Assembly (NCBI GenBank): GCA_020081605.1
Contig: JAHREC010000023.1
Coordinates: 1 to 64,000, forward strand
DNA length: 64,000 bases
Origin: Albifimbria verrucaria
Taxonomy: Eukaryota; Ascomycota; Sordariomycetes; Hypocreales; Stachybotryaceae
Direction of reading: 5' to 3'
Notes under the pieces: generated by a model
What the model saw: the letters and a program-made list of their open reading frames with translations, nothing else
Databases searched by the model: none
What the model was told of the DNA's origin: nothing
Shown: piece by piece, positions 1 through 9,326 of the stretch
Position numbering within the stretch: the stretch's first letter is position 1
How the letters are laid out: every line of letters begins with the position of its first letter
Position numbers and translations under genes: made by a program

Positions 1-64
1 CCAGATGATAGCACTGTATTGGGTTGAGAGGAAGTCTCTTTGTTGTTTTTATGCTGAATGCGCG

Positions 65-262
65 CTACAAGTACGGTACAATAGTTGGTATGGAATCTTC
101 AAGAGCCCCTACCCAGAGGTACTCCCAATCGTGGGTCATGGCCAATGGCGGCATACCAAGGTAATCAGACCCATCCACGTGGTGAAAAACCACCGCCTGA
201 ACGGGTCCGTCGAGGTCCAGTTTATAGCTTACACGATAACTTTGATTAGTATCCTTGTTCAC
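65..262 (-). CDS. hypothetical short ORF
   Basis: A 65-codon open frame beginning with ATG and ending in a stop. Its composition looks protein-like, with aromatic and acidic residues and the pieces HHVDGSDYLG and THDWEYLW, but I recognise no family. There is no signal peptide or membrane segment. The overlapping frame on the plus strand is similar in length, so either or neither may be real. It could be the last exon of a gene entering from the right, because no promoter or partner is visible. Confidence 0.18.
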   Translation of the reverse strand: MNKDTNQSYRVSYKLDLDGPVQAVVFHHVDGSDYLGMPPLAMTHDWEYLWVGALEDSIPTIVPYL

Positions 263-662
263 TTGATATCACACCCTGCCAACAGAGGCGATGACACTGT
301 TTGCTGTTGATTATCATAAGGTGCCTCACCCCTACAAGCGTTAGGGTATTTCGGCACGACTGTGAAGAACTCGCGTCAAGACATCACATAGTATCCCTTT
401 AACGGAGCAGATGAAACGTTTCTGGATCTTATTCGTTAAAGCTTGTTGTGATTGGTTAGGTACTTGGTCTAGGAGGCACATTGGACAGAAAGCACAAGGA
501 GCAAATGACATGTGTAGAGATCAGCTGATAGTGGGGCCGCCGAACTGATTGCTCACAATCCCACTGATAGAGCTGTCACTCAGCAAAGCCTTGGGGTTCT
601 GTGTTGACACAGATATTTCCTTGACTTGTTCATGTTCGTCAATCGCCCATTTTCTACCTTCC

Positions 663-825
663 ATAATGCCAATCGGGTCGGAAAGTTGGCGTATTGGAAT
701 GCCTCTCTCATTTGTACTTCGCGCTGCAGCCAGTTGTCATAGGAATCAGTCATCCAATCAACAATGCGCTGACAGTCAATTCTAGGTGCCGGTTGCAATC
801 AAAGTCACGCACCGGTCACGCATGT
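663..825 (+). repeat. 163-bp duplicated block, copy A
   Basis: This block aligns without length change to 1873-2035. Both copies start ataatgccaatcg and end in cacgcatgt, the first cysteine codon of a zinc-cluster domain. Copy A continues into a complete zinc-cluster motif. Copy B does not. They look like a diverged tandem duplication of the 5' part of a transcription-factor gene. Confidence 0.7.
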
Positions 826-1404
826 GATAGATGCAAGGTGCCACCAACAATCTTGTCTTAATCATTGCAATTGACTCAGCTAACTCTGATACTCGTAGGC
901 TCGCAAGATACATTGCGATGCGCAACCTGAGGATTGCTCATACTGTGAGAACCTGAACCTCGAATGCTGCATCACCGACCATCTTACCAGCCGTACCGAA
1001 CGCAGAGGCTACATTCGGCAACTGGAGCGCGAAAAATCCAGCATGCTGTCTCACATCCGTCAACTCGAAAAACTACTTGCCGATAATGGAGTCGAGGTGA
1101 AGGGCTGGAAAGACGAGGATTTGAATCAAAATCCTGCTGCCCATTCATCGTTCTTTCCTTCTCCCGTTGCAGACCGCCGGATACAATCACAGTCCAATGT
1201 GGGAGGAGGGGGGTTGGCGACACCCGATGCCACAGACCTTGCACGACATCATCACACGATCGTCCTTCTGACGCACAGACGCCGCTTGTTGGGGATCTCA
1301 GTGGCGAGGCTGAAGGCGATGACGACTCGATTATCTTAAGCAGAGACCAACTTCTGAGAGTGGCCCAGTTTCGAAAGGACATCCATCTCTGTAAAATTGG
1401 CTAG
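784..1404 (+). pseudogene. Zn(2)Cys(6) transcription factor, N-terminal part
   Basis: Two exons joined by a 61-nt intron (838-898, GTGCCA...CGTAG) encode a complete fungal binuclear zinc cluster. The spacing is C-x2-C-x6-C-x6-C-x2-C-x6-C (CDRCKARKIHC, then ...DCSYCENLNLEC), preceded by the basic stretch KSRTGHA. A helical linker with RQLEREKSS and IRQLEKLLAD follows, which is the usual dimerisation coiled coil. After about residue 100 the frame shifts near 1265 and ends at a stop at 1402-1404, inside an acidic stretch. The fungal-specific middle homology domain is absent. Nuclear DNA binding would be the family role. The gene is truncated, so it is either a relic or a protein reduced to its DNA-binding domain. 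No ATG is obvious just upstream of the first exon. Confidence 0.72.
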
Positions 1405-1872
1405 GATAGGTACGAGGTATGCGTGTGAGTACCAAATAAGCTGCTTGCTGAAGGTGCTGGAGTGTACCTCCTGGCTACGGCTTATGAGGATGTTATGTTC
1501 ACCAAATGCATGGGCTACAAAAACAGAAAGGAGAGGTTCGGCAACCCGGTAACTAAGGCATCGGGGTCAGATAATGACAACGCGACCATTGGGATAAATC
1601 CTCGATATTGTCAAGCGTGGACGTGATAGGAAATCAGAATGCGTCAAGGCTAAGGTAGGTGTGGTGGTATTCTTGATTTCGGGACGTGTGCCGCGTCCCA
1701 CCGTGGCTTCCTGGAGTCAGACCGAGCGAGCATTAGAATAAATCCTGTTGGACACTTGCTAAACAGAATACCCTTGCAATCTGGCTGATTAGCTTGCGCT
1801 CTAGTAGAGCCAGGTCGGTTCCTGTTGATCTTGACTTGATTATGTTCGTGAGATCGCGCTGTTTCTCTTCTG

Positions 1873-2035
1873 TATAATGCCAATCGAGCCAGGAAGTTGA
1901 CGTCTCGGGCCGCCCCTGTCTTTTGTGCTTCGTGCTGGACTGATTGTCATATAACCAGCCGTCCAATTGAACATGCGTCGACAATTCGGTTCTAGGTATC
2001 AGTTGCGATTGAAAGGACAAACTGGCCACGCATGT
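1873..2035 (+). repeat. 163-bp duplicated block, copy B
   Basis: Partner of 663-825, with identical length. It translates to the same leader (basic region and TGHAC), but homology to the zinc cluster stops right after the first cysteine codon, where unrelated repetitive sequence begins. The breakpoint therefore lies inside the zinc-cluster domain. Confidence 0.65.
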
Positions 2036-2039
2036 GGCC

Positions 2040-2235
2040 TGAGTACCCTCCGCCACCATCTGCCACCATCTTAAGCGCCAATTTGCTCCAGCATCATCCG
2101 CTTAGACACCGTCTGCTCAAGCGCCCATCCGCTCAGGTATCATCTGTTTCAGTATCGTCTGCCTACACAACATCCCGCTCAAGCAGGCATCACCCCACTT
2201 GGTGCCATCTGCCTCAGCAACCATCTACTTGCAAA
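2040..2235 (+). repeat. degenerate ~15-bp minisatellite
   Basis: The sequence cycles through variants of catctgctcaagcat with a period near 15-16 bases, for example catccgctcaggtat then catctgtttcagtat then cgtctgcctacacaa. In one frame it reads as a Ser/Val/Ala-rich repeat. It begins at the point where copy B of the zinc-cluster duplication ends. Confidence 0.55.
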
Positions 2236-2592
2236 GACCCTTGACAGCGGGGCCATCTGGCCGCAGCTGATCACGTTCCCCACCACTCCAGGGCTGCCCT
2301 CCAGGGTTTTGCAGCGGCACACTAACCTCTTTCGAATTAGTGCTACCGCCATCATTCCAGCTGTGGAATGCTGCAAGCTTGTGATTGGAAAGGGCCGTGG
2401 CCGAGAGGAAAGCCTATTAATTGTCCCGAGTTGCAGAGCTAAGCCGTAGAAGAATTGGCTAGGAGCAGATCTTCCCATGTGTGGCTATGGCCACAACATT
2501 CGCCAACTATAGCCACCCCAATCTTAGCGCATGCACAAGTTGTATCGAATCGTTCGTAACGCTACAAGTAAAGAGCCCAGTCTGACTTCGCA

Positions 2593-3030
2593 TTATGTCC
2601 CTGACACTTCCGAGCATGAGCTATCTCTTGAATTTGCAATCTGAACACCGTTAACCAAAAACAAGGCAAAGCCTCCGAAAGCGTCAAGTGCATCTTTTGA
2701 ATATGCAGGGGCATATTTGTGAACTTCTCGCAGGGTTCGCGCTATTTGTCTCGGAAGAAAAGGAGAACCTGATGATGACGTGCACAGGTACATCACTAAC
2801 GATACAAGAAGAATGCGGAAATACGGCTGCATCAGGGAAAATGCTGAATTACATGGGCTCGCTTTGTCGTTAAAGTTTCTCCCGTACTTCTGGTTGAACT
2901 CCGACAGCTGATGGCATTCGGCCAAATGACGAGATCCCTTGTCGGCCAGGGAGGCGAGGATGTTTTGACACTGGATTTCGCACACTTCTTTACTCAGGGA
3001 TCTGATATCGTCAATTCTTCTTTCTAGCAA
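2593..3030 (-). CDS. hypothetical protein, N-terminal helical
   Basis: An open frame of about 145 codons that extends a little further upstream without an ATG. The first 60 residues look like a charged amphipathic helix (RRIDDIRSLSKEVCEI, LAECHQLSEFNQKYG). A hydrophobic segment, RILLVSLVMYLC, follows. I recognise no family. The first part looks more protein-like than the second, so this may be one exon plus a non-coding tail. Its neighbours are the minisatellite and the velvet gene on the other strand. Confidence 0.25.
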   Translation of the reverse strand: MLERRIDDIRSLSKEVCEIQCQNILASLADKGSRHLAECHQLSEFNQKYGRNFNDKASPCNSAFSLMQPYFRILLVSLVMYLCTSSSGSPFLPRQIARTLREVHKYAPAYSKDALDAFGGFALFLVNGVQIANSRDSSCSEVSGT

Positions 3031-3213
3031 TAAAGTCTTTGTTTTACGCGGTTCAATTATGCATGACAGTCTCCCAACTTAGACATTTTAGTTCCTACGG
3101 TGGGGATCACTTCTGGAGCAACACGTAGCTTCAGTAATGGTTAAAAGTCGCAGCTACTTGCACTCGCGCAAAGGATACGAAAAACAACTTCCCTCGAAGG
3201 AGCTCGTTCAAGA

Positions 3214-3660
3214 ATGACTAGCTGCACTGTCCTTAATCATCCGCCAGCTAGTGTATGTGTGGCAGAGCAGCTCCACACGCTTGTCGTTCTAGTATCATCA
3301 TCAGATGCAGCCGTCCGTTTCGCAATGGCGGTGCTCCACAGTGTCAACAATACCACTGCAGGCCATTTGGACGGAGACGTATTTGCAATGGGGTATGCGA
3401 TAACAGATTGTCCGGAGGCTATAGTATTTGTATTTGGAAACTTGGCAATATCCTACCCAGGATTGTATACGATACGTGTGGATATTTACGAGATTACAAA
3501 TGAAGGCGCAACGCTCACTTGTCAAATCGAAACAGATACTATCTCGGTGTTCAACAGTCAAGCACTGCGGTGCGACAGTTCCTAGTCGTGCGCTTAGCGC
3601 CAATTTATATGCAGGCCAAAAATTCTACAGATCAAGTAAGCTCTTGGATCTCGTGAGCGC
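3214..3660 (+). CDS. velvet-domain protein (degenerate)
   Basis: The frame starting at ATG 3214 resembles the core of the fungal velvet domain (VeA, VelB, VosA, VelC). It has a hydrophobic strand LVVLV, a central FVFGNLAI, then PGLYTIRVDIYEI, corresponding to the family's F-x-F-x-x-L-x-I...G-x-Y-x-L-x-F-x-L, and a strand ending TISVFNSQ. Velvet proteins bind DNA through an NF-kB-like fold and control light-dependent development and secondary metabolism. The frame stops at 3583. Family-like sequence (VPSRALSANLYAGQKF) continues in the adjacent frame, as if one base were missing there. It is shorter than canonical velvet proteins and lacks the long disordered tails. The assignment rests on pattern recognition only. 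Confidence 0.5.
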
Positions 3661-3785
3661 CACCGCCGGAATCTTCAAGCCAGTGGATGGACCTTTATTA
3701 CGGACAGCTATCCGGGTGTGGCAAAGGATGCATACCGACAAAGAATTATAGCATTCCAGAATCGGCTTCTCTCCCGGTGTTTGGC

Positions 3786-4260
3786 TCAGATGCACGCTCT
3801 GATGCAGGGATTTCTCTTCCAAACTCTGGGCAAGCTGCCTCCTTCCCAATTTCAAATGCTTCCCCAACAAGCTCTAGTCGATATATACTGCCTCATTCAG
3901 GCCGAAAGCCGCTCCAGGGACTATATCTCTTCAGATGCACACTCTGACGTAGGAAGAAGTCATGCATACGTCGACGAAGACCACCCTCCAGGACCCCTAT
4001 CCATCTATCGACACAGACCCCTAGCTGTCTCGCAGGTAAGCTATATTAGCTCAGTCCCGCCATCAGGTCAACGTGCCTCCTAGATGTTCGGCCCGGACGC
4101 ACGCTCTGAAATAGGTGTTTCTCCTCCAAGCTCTGGTCAGGAATCGCCTGTTCCAACTAGCCACGACCCCCTCCCCACAAAGCCCTCCAGAGCGCGATCT
4201 TACGGCTGGCCCTGCAAATACGAACTTAGATACTTCCTACATCAAGCTCTAGTCGACACC
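3786..4260 (+). repeat. imperfect ~150-bp tandem repeats in H3-like tail
   Basis: Three diverged units encode variants of SDARSDAGIS: GSDARSDAGIS near 3786, SSDAHSDVGRS near 3930 and GPDARSEIGVS near 4087. Two of them continue with P-x-SGQ, and caagctctagtcga recurs at 3868 and 4243. The units are in different frames, so indels separate them. They sit directly upstream of a histone-H3-like domain and may be its N-terminal tail. Confidence 0.5.
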
Positions 4261-4773
4261 CACTTCCGCCATTGTGTCAAAACACCATCGACGAAACAGG
4301 TGGCTTATTGAAACCAGCTTCTTTATCCACCGTGCCTGCTCGAGTTACTTCATCTACAGGTAAGAAAAAGGGCCGGTACAAATCTCGGACAGCGGCATGG
4401 CGAGAAATTTGTCGCTACCAGGAATCGATCCGAACTCTTACTTCCTAAACTACCGTTTCAGCCTCTGGCTCGTTGATCGTAATTTCTGCCCACTGCTTGC
4501 ATCATGGAACGCACTGACCCCCTTTGATAGGTCCGGGAAATCATGTATGACGTTCGACGTGATCTCCGAATTCAGTCTAGGGCTCTCCAGGCACTCCAAG
4601 AGTCAGTCAGGTCCTATGCAGTGTCATTTTTCGACGACGCCAATCGGTGTGCGGTTCATAGAGGCCGATCTACGGTTAAGTTAATAGACATCAATTTAGC
4701 TCGGCGAATAAGGGGTGACCCACTTGCCATTCAGCACGAAGCCAATTCACCGGCTACGAAACATGTCGTGTAA
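4230..4773 (+). pseudogene. divergent histone H3-like protein, frameshifted
   Basis: The histone fold of H3 is recognisable piece by piece. KKKGRYKSRTAAWREICRYQ (4362-4421) matches the alpha-N region. One extra base near 4425 shifts frame into ELLLPKLPFQPLAR, the H3 LPFQRLVREI helix. After a likely intron ending at 4530 (branch-like CTGAC, then TTTGATAG), VREIMYDVRRDLRIQS, ALQALQES and NLARRIRGD cover alpha-1 to alpha-3 and the C-terminus (stop 4771-4773). Loop 1 has the length of canonical H3, not the longer loop of CENP-A. The tail is Ser/Thr/Pro-rich and keeps no K4/K9/K27 context. The two parts around the intron do not join in frame, so as written it cannot encode a full H3. It may be a decayed H3 variant. 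Canonical H3 is far better conserved. Confidence 0.7.
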
Positions 4774-5052
4774 ATCGCGGAACATACCCTGTACTCTGTA
4801 ACTCCAAACTGTTCAACAGATAGTAGGCACAGAGCATTGCAATTGTGCTGTTTCTCGGGTCACTACAAAGAACGTCAAAGCAAGTTGATAGCTCGAACCC
4901 ACTATTGACTCCTGTCAGATTAGGCTACGCTTACGAACAGTGGTAATCAATTCCACAATATTCCCTGATGCTATCATGATGGTTAATTAGTAACGGAGAC
5001 TAGAGATTAAACACCCTTGGTCAAGCCCCCATAACTCAAGCCCACACAGACC

Positions 5053-5380
5053 ATGGAGGAACCACGAGAAACACAAAGCCCTCAAGAGGGCGTGGTCGAT
5101 AGTACCGACACAAACGATTACTCAGTATTCACGAGCCCGATGGGATCTTATGTAACCCACCTCTTGGGGTTTATCATGACCCTCTCGACTTTAACAGCAA
5201 CCATTTATCGCCCTCTCATTCCTTTACTCAGCCGGGAGTTTGCTGTATCAATCCAAGCCATCAATCTGACAATAACGGTTTACGCCGTATGCCAAGGCCT
5301 AAGCTCACCTGTTTTCGCGTCGCTAGCCGACTATTTTGGGCGACGTCCCTACTACCCCAATGGTCTCGCGTATCAGGTCG
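5053..5380 (+). pseudogene. MFS transporter, N-terminal fragment
   Basis: Starting at ATG 5053, a polar N-terminus is followed by a first membrane helix (GFIMTLSTLTATIY), PLIPLLSREFAVS and a second helix. The sequence then reaches ADYFGRRP, the G-x-x-x-D-x-x-G-R-R signature of the major facilitator superfamily, here in drug:H+ antiporter (DHA1) form. Homology ends right after this motif, within the first inverted-repeat copy at about 5365. Ten or more membrane helices are missing. A short open stretch at 5695-6046 could be a later exon, but I could not place it. Disruption by a small inverted-repeat element is the simplest reading. Confidence 0.65.
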
Positions 5381-5560
5381 TGATTCCCAAGCACAGCCTA
5401 CTATATGATCTGTGCCACCCAACATTCCATCGGAGATTACTATAGTGCAAGTTCCATCTAAAATCAGGTCCTGATACGCGGTCCTAACGCGAATCATTAA
5501 TACTTGACGCGATCCTACCCCTTGTCACATCCCCCTTATTGTCCGCGTATCAAGACCTAA
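5365..5560 (+). repeat. three inverted/direct copies of a CGCGTATCA motif
   Basis: The core cgcgtatca followed by a/g-g-x-c-c occurs on the plus strand at about 5366 and 5542 and on the minus strand at about 5469. Copies 2 and 3 form an inverted repeat of some 16 bases with one C/T difference, about 92 bp from end to end. Copies 1 and 2 form another, about 120 bp. This suggests terminal repeats of a small non-autonomous element that interrupted the MFS gene. Confidence 0.45.
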
Positions 5561-6408
5561 TCCTACGATCCAACCCACATATTATCATGAGAGTAAAGCA
5601 AGCCCCAAAACCTCACCATTCAATCTAGTGCATTCTCGCGAGAATAATCCAATAGCAAGATATAATTCATTTGTAACCCTACATTATAGCTAATATGGAT
5701 TATCGTAGTGCCAAGGACTATCGATGTGCTAAGGAGGTCTTACGGGCCGTATCGCTCAAGGTGCTGGATGGCCATTATCTCGTCTGCTGCCATCCTGATT
5801 GTCGCTTCGCTCTCTCCCCAAGGGGCCCAGGTAACAGAGCATCTAAGCAAACGACATTCTCTGCCTTCACAAAGGCGCTACAATATCACCAATACGCTCC
5901 GAATCATCCACAAGACAGGCGTACTTATGCTTGCCGATCCAAAGACAGCATGCGCACGCCCAGATTATACCCCGGCCGATGCAGACCTGCAAACTATCAC
6001 TGGCTTCCACCGTAAAGAGTACGGCGTCCGAACAAAGAATAAGTAAGCTGGAGTTAGGCATATAAGGAGGGAGCATGCCGACTCGCCTATCTTCATCCGC
6101 GGACGTATTCAAGCTATGCTGATACCTGTACGAACATAATCATGAGCTAAGAATCCAACTGACTCGTAATATTGGATTGTTGTCGACACCAGCGTATCTA
6201 GCGCCGAATGCGTACACGTATCAACACCACATTTAGAGGAGGTTTTAAAGCGAGAGAAGCAGCGCCATGCGATTGCTGCGAATAAGCTGATGGAGCACTG
6301 CACAAATCCCACCCTCCTACATCGAGATGCGGCCATGGTTTAAGAGGATAGGTTGAAAGCGGACATATACTGGCACTGGCCGATATCTGCTGTAAATGCT
6401 TACTATAT
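5561..6408. other. no confident gene
   Basis: Two overlapping frames around 5695-6046 contain a hydrophobic stretch (AIISSAAILIVASL) that might be a remnant of the upstream transporter. A piece near 6225-6300 reads like a charged helix. None can be tied to a family. Confidence 0.4.
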
Positions 6409-6625
6409 CCCTTGACGTCGGTAAGCTACAGACTAAGTAGCAAACCGAGGAATTGACCAATTAGAACTGTACAAAACTAGATACATTAGAGGTCTAGTAT
6501 AGCGGCCGACTATAGATGTACCAGAGTTGGATATCGCTACATAAAGCTACATTCTAACAGGCAGATCAACATCGGTTCATGAAGTTGTTCAATCTACTTA
6601 GTCTGTAGCTTACGGATCTCAAGGG
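6409..6625 (+). mobile_element. MITE-like element with ~31-bp terminal inverted repeats
   Basis: gtaagctacagactaagtag (6421-6440) is exactly inverted at 6594-6613. The similarity continues outwards with a few mismatches (ccctt-ga...tc on the left, ga-tc...aaggg on the right), giving terminal inverted repeats of about 31 bp bounding about 217 bp. The interior has no coding frame. The size and structure fit a non-autonomous DNA transposon. I could not identify a clear target-site duplication or an autonomous partner here. Confidence 0.65.
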
Positions 6626-6665
6626 GATAAGGGGACCTGAGTGGCCACGGGTCGAAAAATACCTT

Positions 6666-6681
6666 AATCAATCAATCAATC
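6666..6681 (+). repeat. AATC microsatellite
   Basis: Four perfect copies of a tetranucleotide, just outside the MITE-like element. Confidence 0.8.
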
Positions 6682-6771
6682 ATATCATCTATATACAATC
6701 TTATTATGCGGCGAAAATTTCTTCTTATTACGATCATATTATCTTCTCCTTTCAACTACCTTCGAACTCTC

Positions 6772-8048
6772 TCAAGCGTTTTTGAATAGTTTTAAATTAC
6801 CAGGTAAGTCGCCCCTCGAAAGCCAACAGCGGCAAAACCATCTCAATGTATAATTCAATAGCAAAAGGCCTGTTACAAGTGGCACAGTTCCAAGTGCGAA
6901 CCATACCCATGGCCTCTCTCCAATCCACATGAGAATCTTAGCGTCTGGGCTATGCCAGGACGCGCTCTCTAAATCTGTGATAAATGGCGCCAGTTCTGTT
7001 TGGTTGACTACCTGAATCATCGCAGTGTCTTTAGGCCCATGGTGTAGGAGAAAATCAAGGGCGGCTAAGGTAATGAAGAGCGGACCGGCGGATAACATGA
7101 TAGTACAGTAAGGCTGTAGATGACTCCAGAACGATGTCATGTGGAAGTATCTGGGTAGAAGTCGAATTGCATTGGCAAATGCAGGATGCCTCGCTGAGGA
7201 GACCATCATGTCGTTAGTAACACCAGTGGGTAGAGTGGACTTGAAAATGGCAGTAGCTGCCCAAGACCCAGATAAGGTGTCCAACGGCAATGGCTTATGG
7301 CAGACCGTGTCCATGTCCAGATACAGCCCCCATAATGATACAAGACGAAGTAACGGATGGCGTCTGCGCGTTGGATTGGAAATGCGTAGTCGTCCCATGT
7401 GCTGACAAACCAAGGGTATTCGCGCATAAGAAAATTGCGGGCACTTTCATCAGTCCATAACTTGAAATAAGTTAGCATCAATAATGATCCAAGCCGCAAA
7501 ACTGAGTAGTTGATCATATAAGTATGGATACGGACCATGTATTCGAAGTGAGAATAAGTGTCTATGCAACTTCTTTGTGAGACTATCCATTTCTCTGGGA
7601 TATTCTCATCAGCACATGTCTGATGCAGGATCCATGGTATCGTGTGACCTGGCTTCATTGCTTCCACCTTGTCTTTATCGGTAAGCGTCACGCTCGCAGT
7701 GAAGTATTCGTGGTTTCTCCGCAAAAGTGTAATCAATGGCCCAAATTCAGTTATCAATATGAATATTATGAGCACATCCACGATTAGTAGGTGAATGGTT
7801 CTGGGCACGTCTGGCCTCATTTGTGTCGTGCCCATTTTATACTTGACAAGTTGCTGCTCCTCATCATGTGCTATATTGTGGGATTCGTTGCGGTGGCCAG
7901 TGAGCCAGCGAAAGTGGAAGAACCGCATGACACAGTTTTCCTTTGACACAATTTTCTTGGGTGTGATATCGAGCTGGATGTTTTCCCAGAACAAACAGTT
8001 ATTAGGCTTCGAATCCATCTTATTACGTGAATGCACACGGCGAGCCAT
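6772..8048 (-). CDS. GT32 glycosyltransferase (inositol-phosphoceramide mannosyltransferase-like), frameshifted
   Basis: The gene reads leftwards from ATG 8048. An N-terminal membrane anchor (IHLLIVDVLIIFILI) is followed by IPWILHQTCADENIPEKW and FEYM. After a 75-nt intron (7535-7461, branch TGCTAAC) come LWTDESARNFL, EYPWF and IQRADAIRYFVLYHYGG. These are hallmarks of the DXD-containing GT32 family (Och1/Sur1-like). The catalytic LYLDMD lies one frame over: a run of five G on the coding strand (C at 7327-7331) must hold six for HYGG to lead directly into it. Downstream the protein is intact to a C-terminal helix (WVWFALGTVPLVTGLLLL). The expected role is mannosyl transfer onto sphingolipid in Golgi membranes. 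It is a single-base assembly error or a young pseudogene. The intron is a multiple of three and open, so splicing is inferred from family alignment. Confidence 0.82.
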
Positions 8049-8615
8049 GTTTGTTTGCGGATGAACTAATCCAGTGCGACGTAATGCGCCAACGCGTAAG
8101 TCTCAAACCTAACTATAGGTACCCCTTCCCATCCGTAAAAAAAAAAGCCAAATCTGAAAACTTCTCATCCTCTCTAGTTTAGTCTATCACGCGTTCCTAC
8201 TTGAATTCCTCGACTGCTCTGCTGATGGTGGTTTGGGGGATCAGACCACTGTATGCCTGCCGCATGTTACCGCGACTGTCTGAACGAATAAGCGGGTTAA
8301 GCATTTTGGATACTTCACTTAGGTTACATCTCCACCTGGAACTGTCCGACTGTGCTCTCCTGCAGCGCTCGCCTTCGATCAGTGCATTTTCCGCCGCTTC
8401 TTCGGCTCCGGCTGGGCAAAGTCCCCTTGAAGTCGCTTGTTTCCGGTTTTAATTGGATCAGATGCATGTCCATTATGTAGATGTGCCCCTCGCACATTCT
8501 ATAAGATGAAACGCATAGCGGTTTCCAATCTTTTATACCCTTATCAACAACTCCCGAAAAGACGAACTTAGGTTCATATCAAGCCATCCTTATCTAAAAA
8601 CCACCAGCTTCGTTC

Positions 8616-9326
8616 TTGCTACTTTTACAGGCCTGTGCAAGCAAAATGCCAACTCGAGTAGCAGTATCAGAATCCCTTCATTCAATAACAAGCAGAAACC
8701 TCAAATCTTCTGCTTTAGACGACTTATCATGCCAGGGGTTCCCGAGCAACAAACAGCTCCAAACCCTTGTGTTGAGGTGTTCCAGAAAGCGGCTGCGCGT
8801 GGCGGTAGGCAGCTACATGCCTTCGATGAGCAGACGATGTCCCGCCACTGTACACTCATTCCGATCATCAGTGTCTTCAGCTGCAGACAAGGGTGTCCTC
8901 GGGACTTCGCAGGCTCTGGAAACTAACCTTTGGGCTCCAGAAAAGACCCTTGATGATTTGAACGATGAGGATAGAGAAAGCGGTTACAACACTGGTGATG
9001 ATGATGAAAGCGATGATGAGGATGAAAGTAGCCGTCCTTGGATAGAAAGAAAACCCAATGCACGCTGTTTAGGGCCTGGTCAACACTGGGCTTCCGCACG
9101 AATGACCCGCATCCTACACCGCATGAGTCTCGAAGGATGCCAGAAAGGAACAACTACCAGTAGTTGGAGACATCTCTCAATCGCAATCAGACGGCGTGAC
9201 TTTTATACCGGCACGACAGCCCATGTTGCTCTGACAAGAGCAACAGATGGAACTACGGCAGCGACAGCGATAGCGAAACGGATCAGGATAGCATCTGGGA
9301 TGCTCAAGTGTGCCACGCATCCTTGA
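8616..9326 (+). CDS. hypothetical protein with acidic stretch
   Basis: An open frame of 236 codons. Near residues 118-145 is a very acidic stretch (NDEDRESGYNTGDDDE), then basic segments. I recognise no domain. It directly precedes the helicase remnant on the same strand and could be part of that gene's long, poorly conserved N-terminal region, read partly out of frame. The minus strand is also open over part of it, so the coding assignment is weak. Confidence 0.25.
   Translation: MLLLQACASKMPTRVAVSESLHSITSRNLKSSALDDLSCQGFPSNKQLQTLVLRCSRKRLRVAVGSYMPSMSRRCPATVHSFRSSVSSAADKGVLGTSQALETNLWAPEKTLDDLNDEDRESGYNTGDDDESDDEDESSRPWIERKPNARCLGPGQHWASARMTRILHRMSLEGCQKGTTTSSWRHLSIAIRRRDFYTGTTAHVALTRATDGTTAATAIAKRIRIASGMLKCATHP

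Noticed and set aside
580..798. Minus-strand ORF with protein-like piece IDCQRIVDWMTD
   Set aside because: It lies inside the duplicated 163-bp block whose plus strand leads into the zinc-cluster exon. The other copy does not keep the minus frame.
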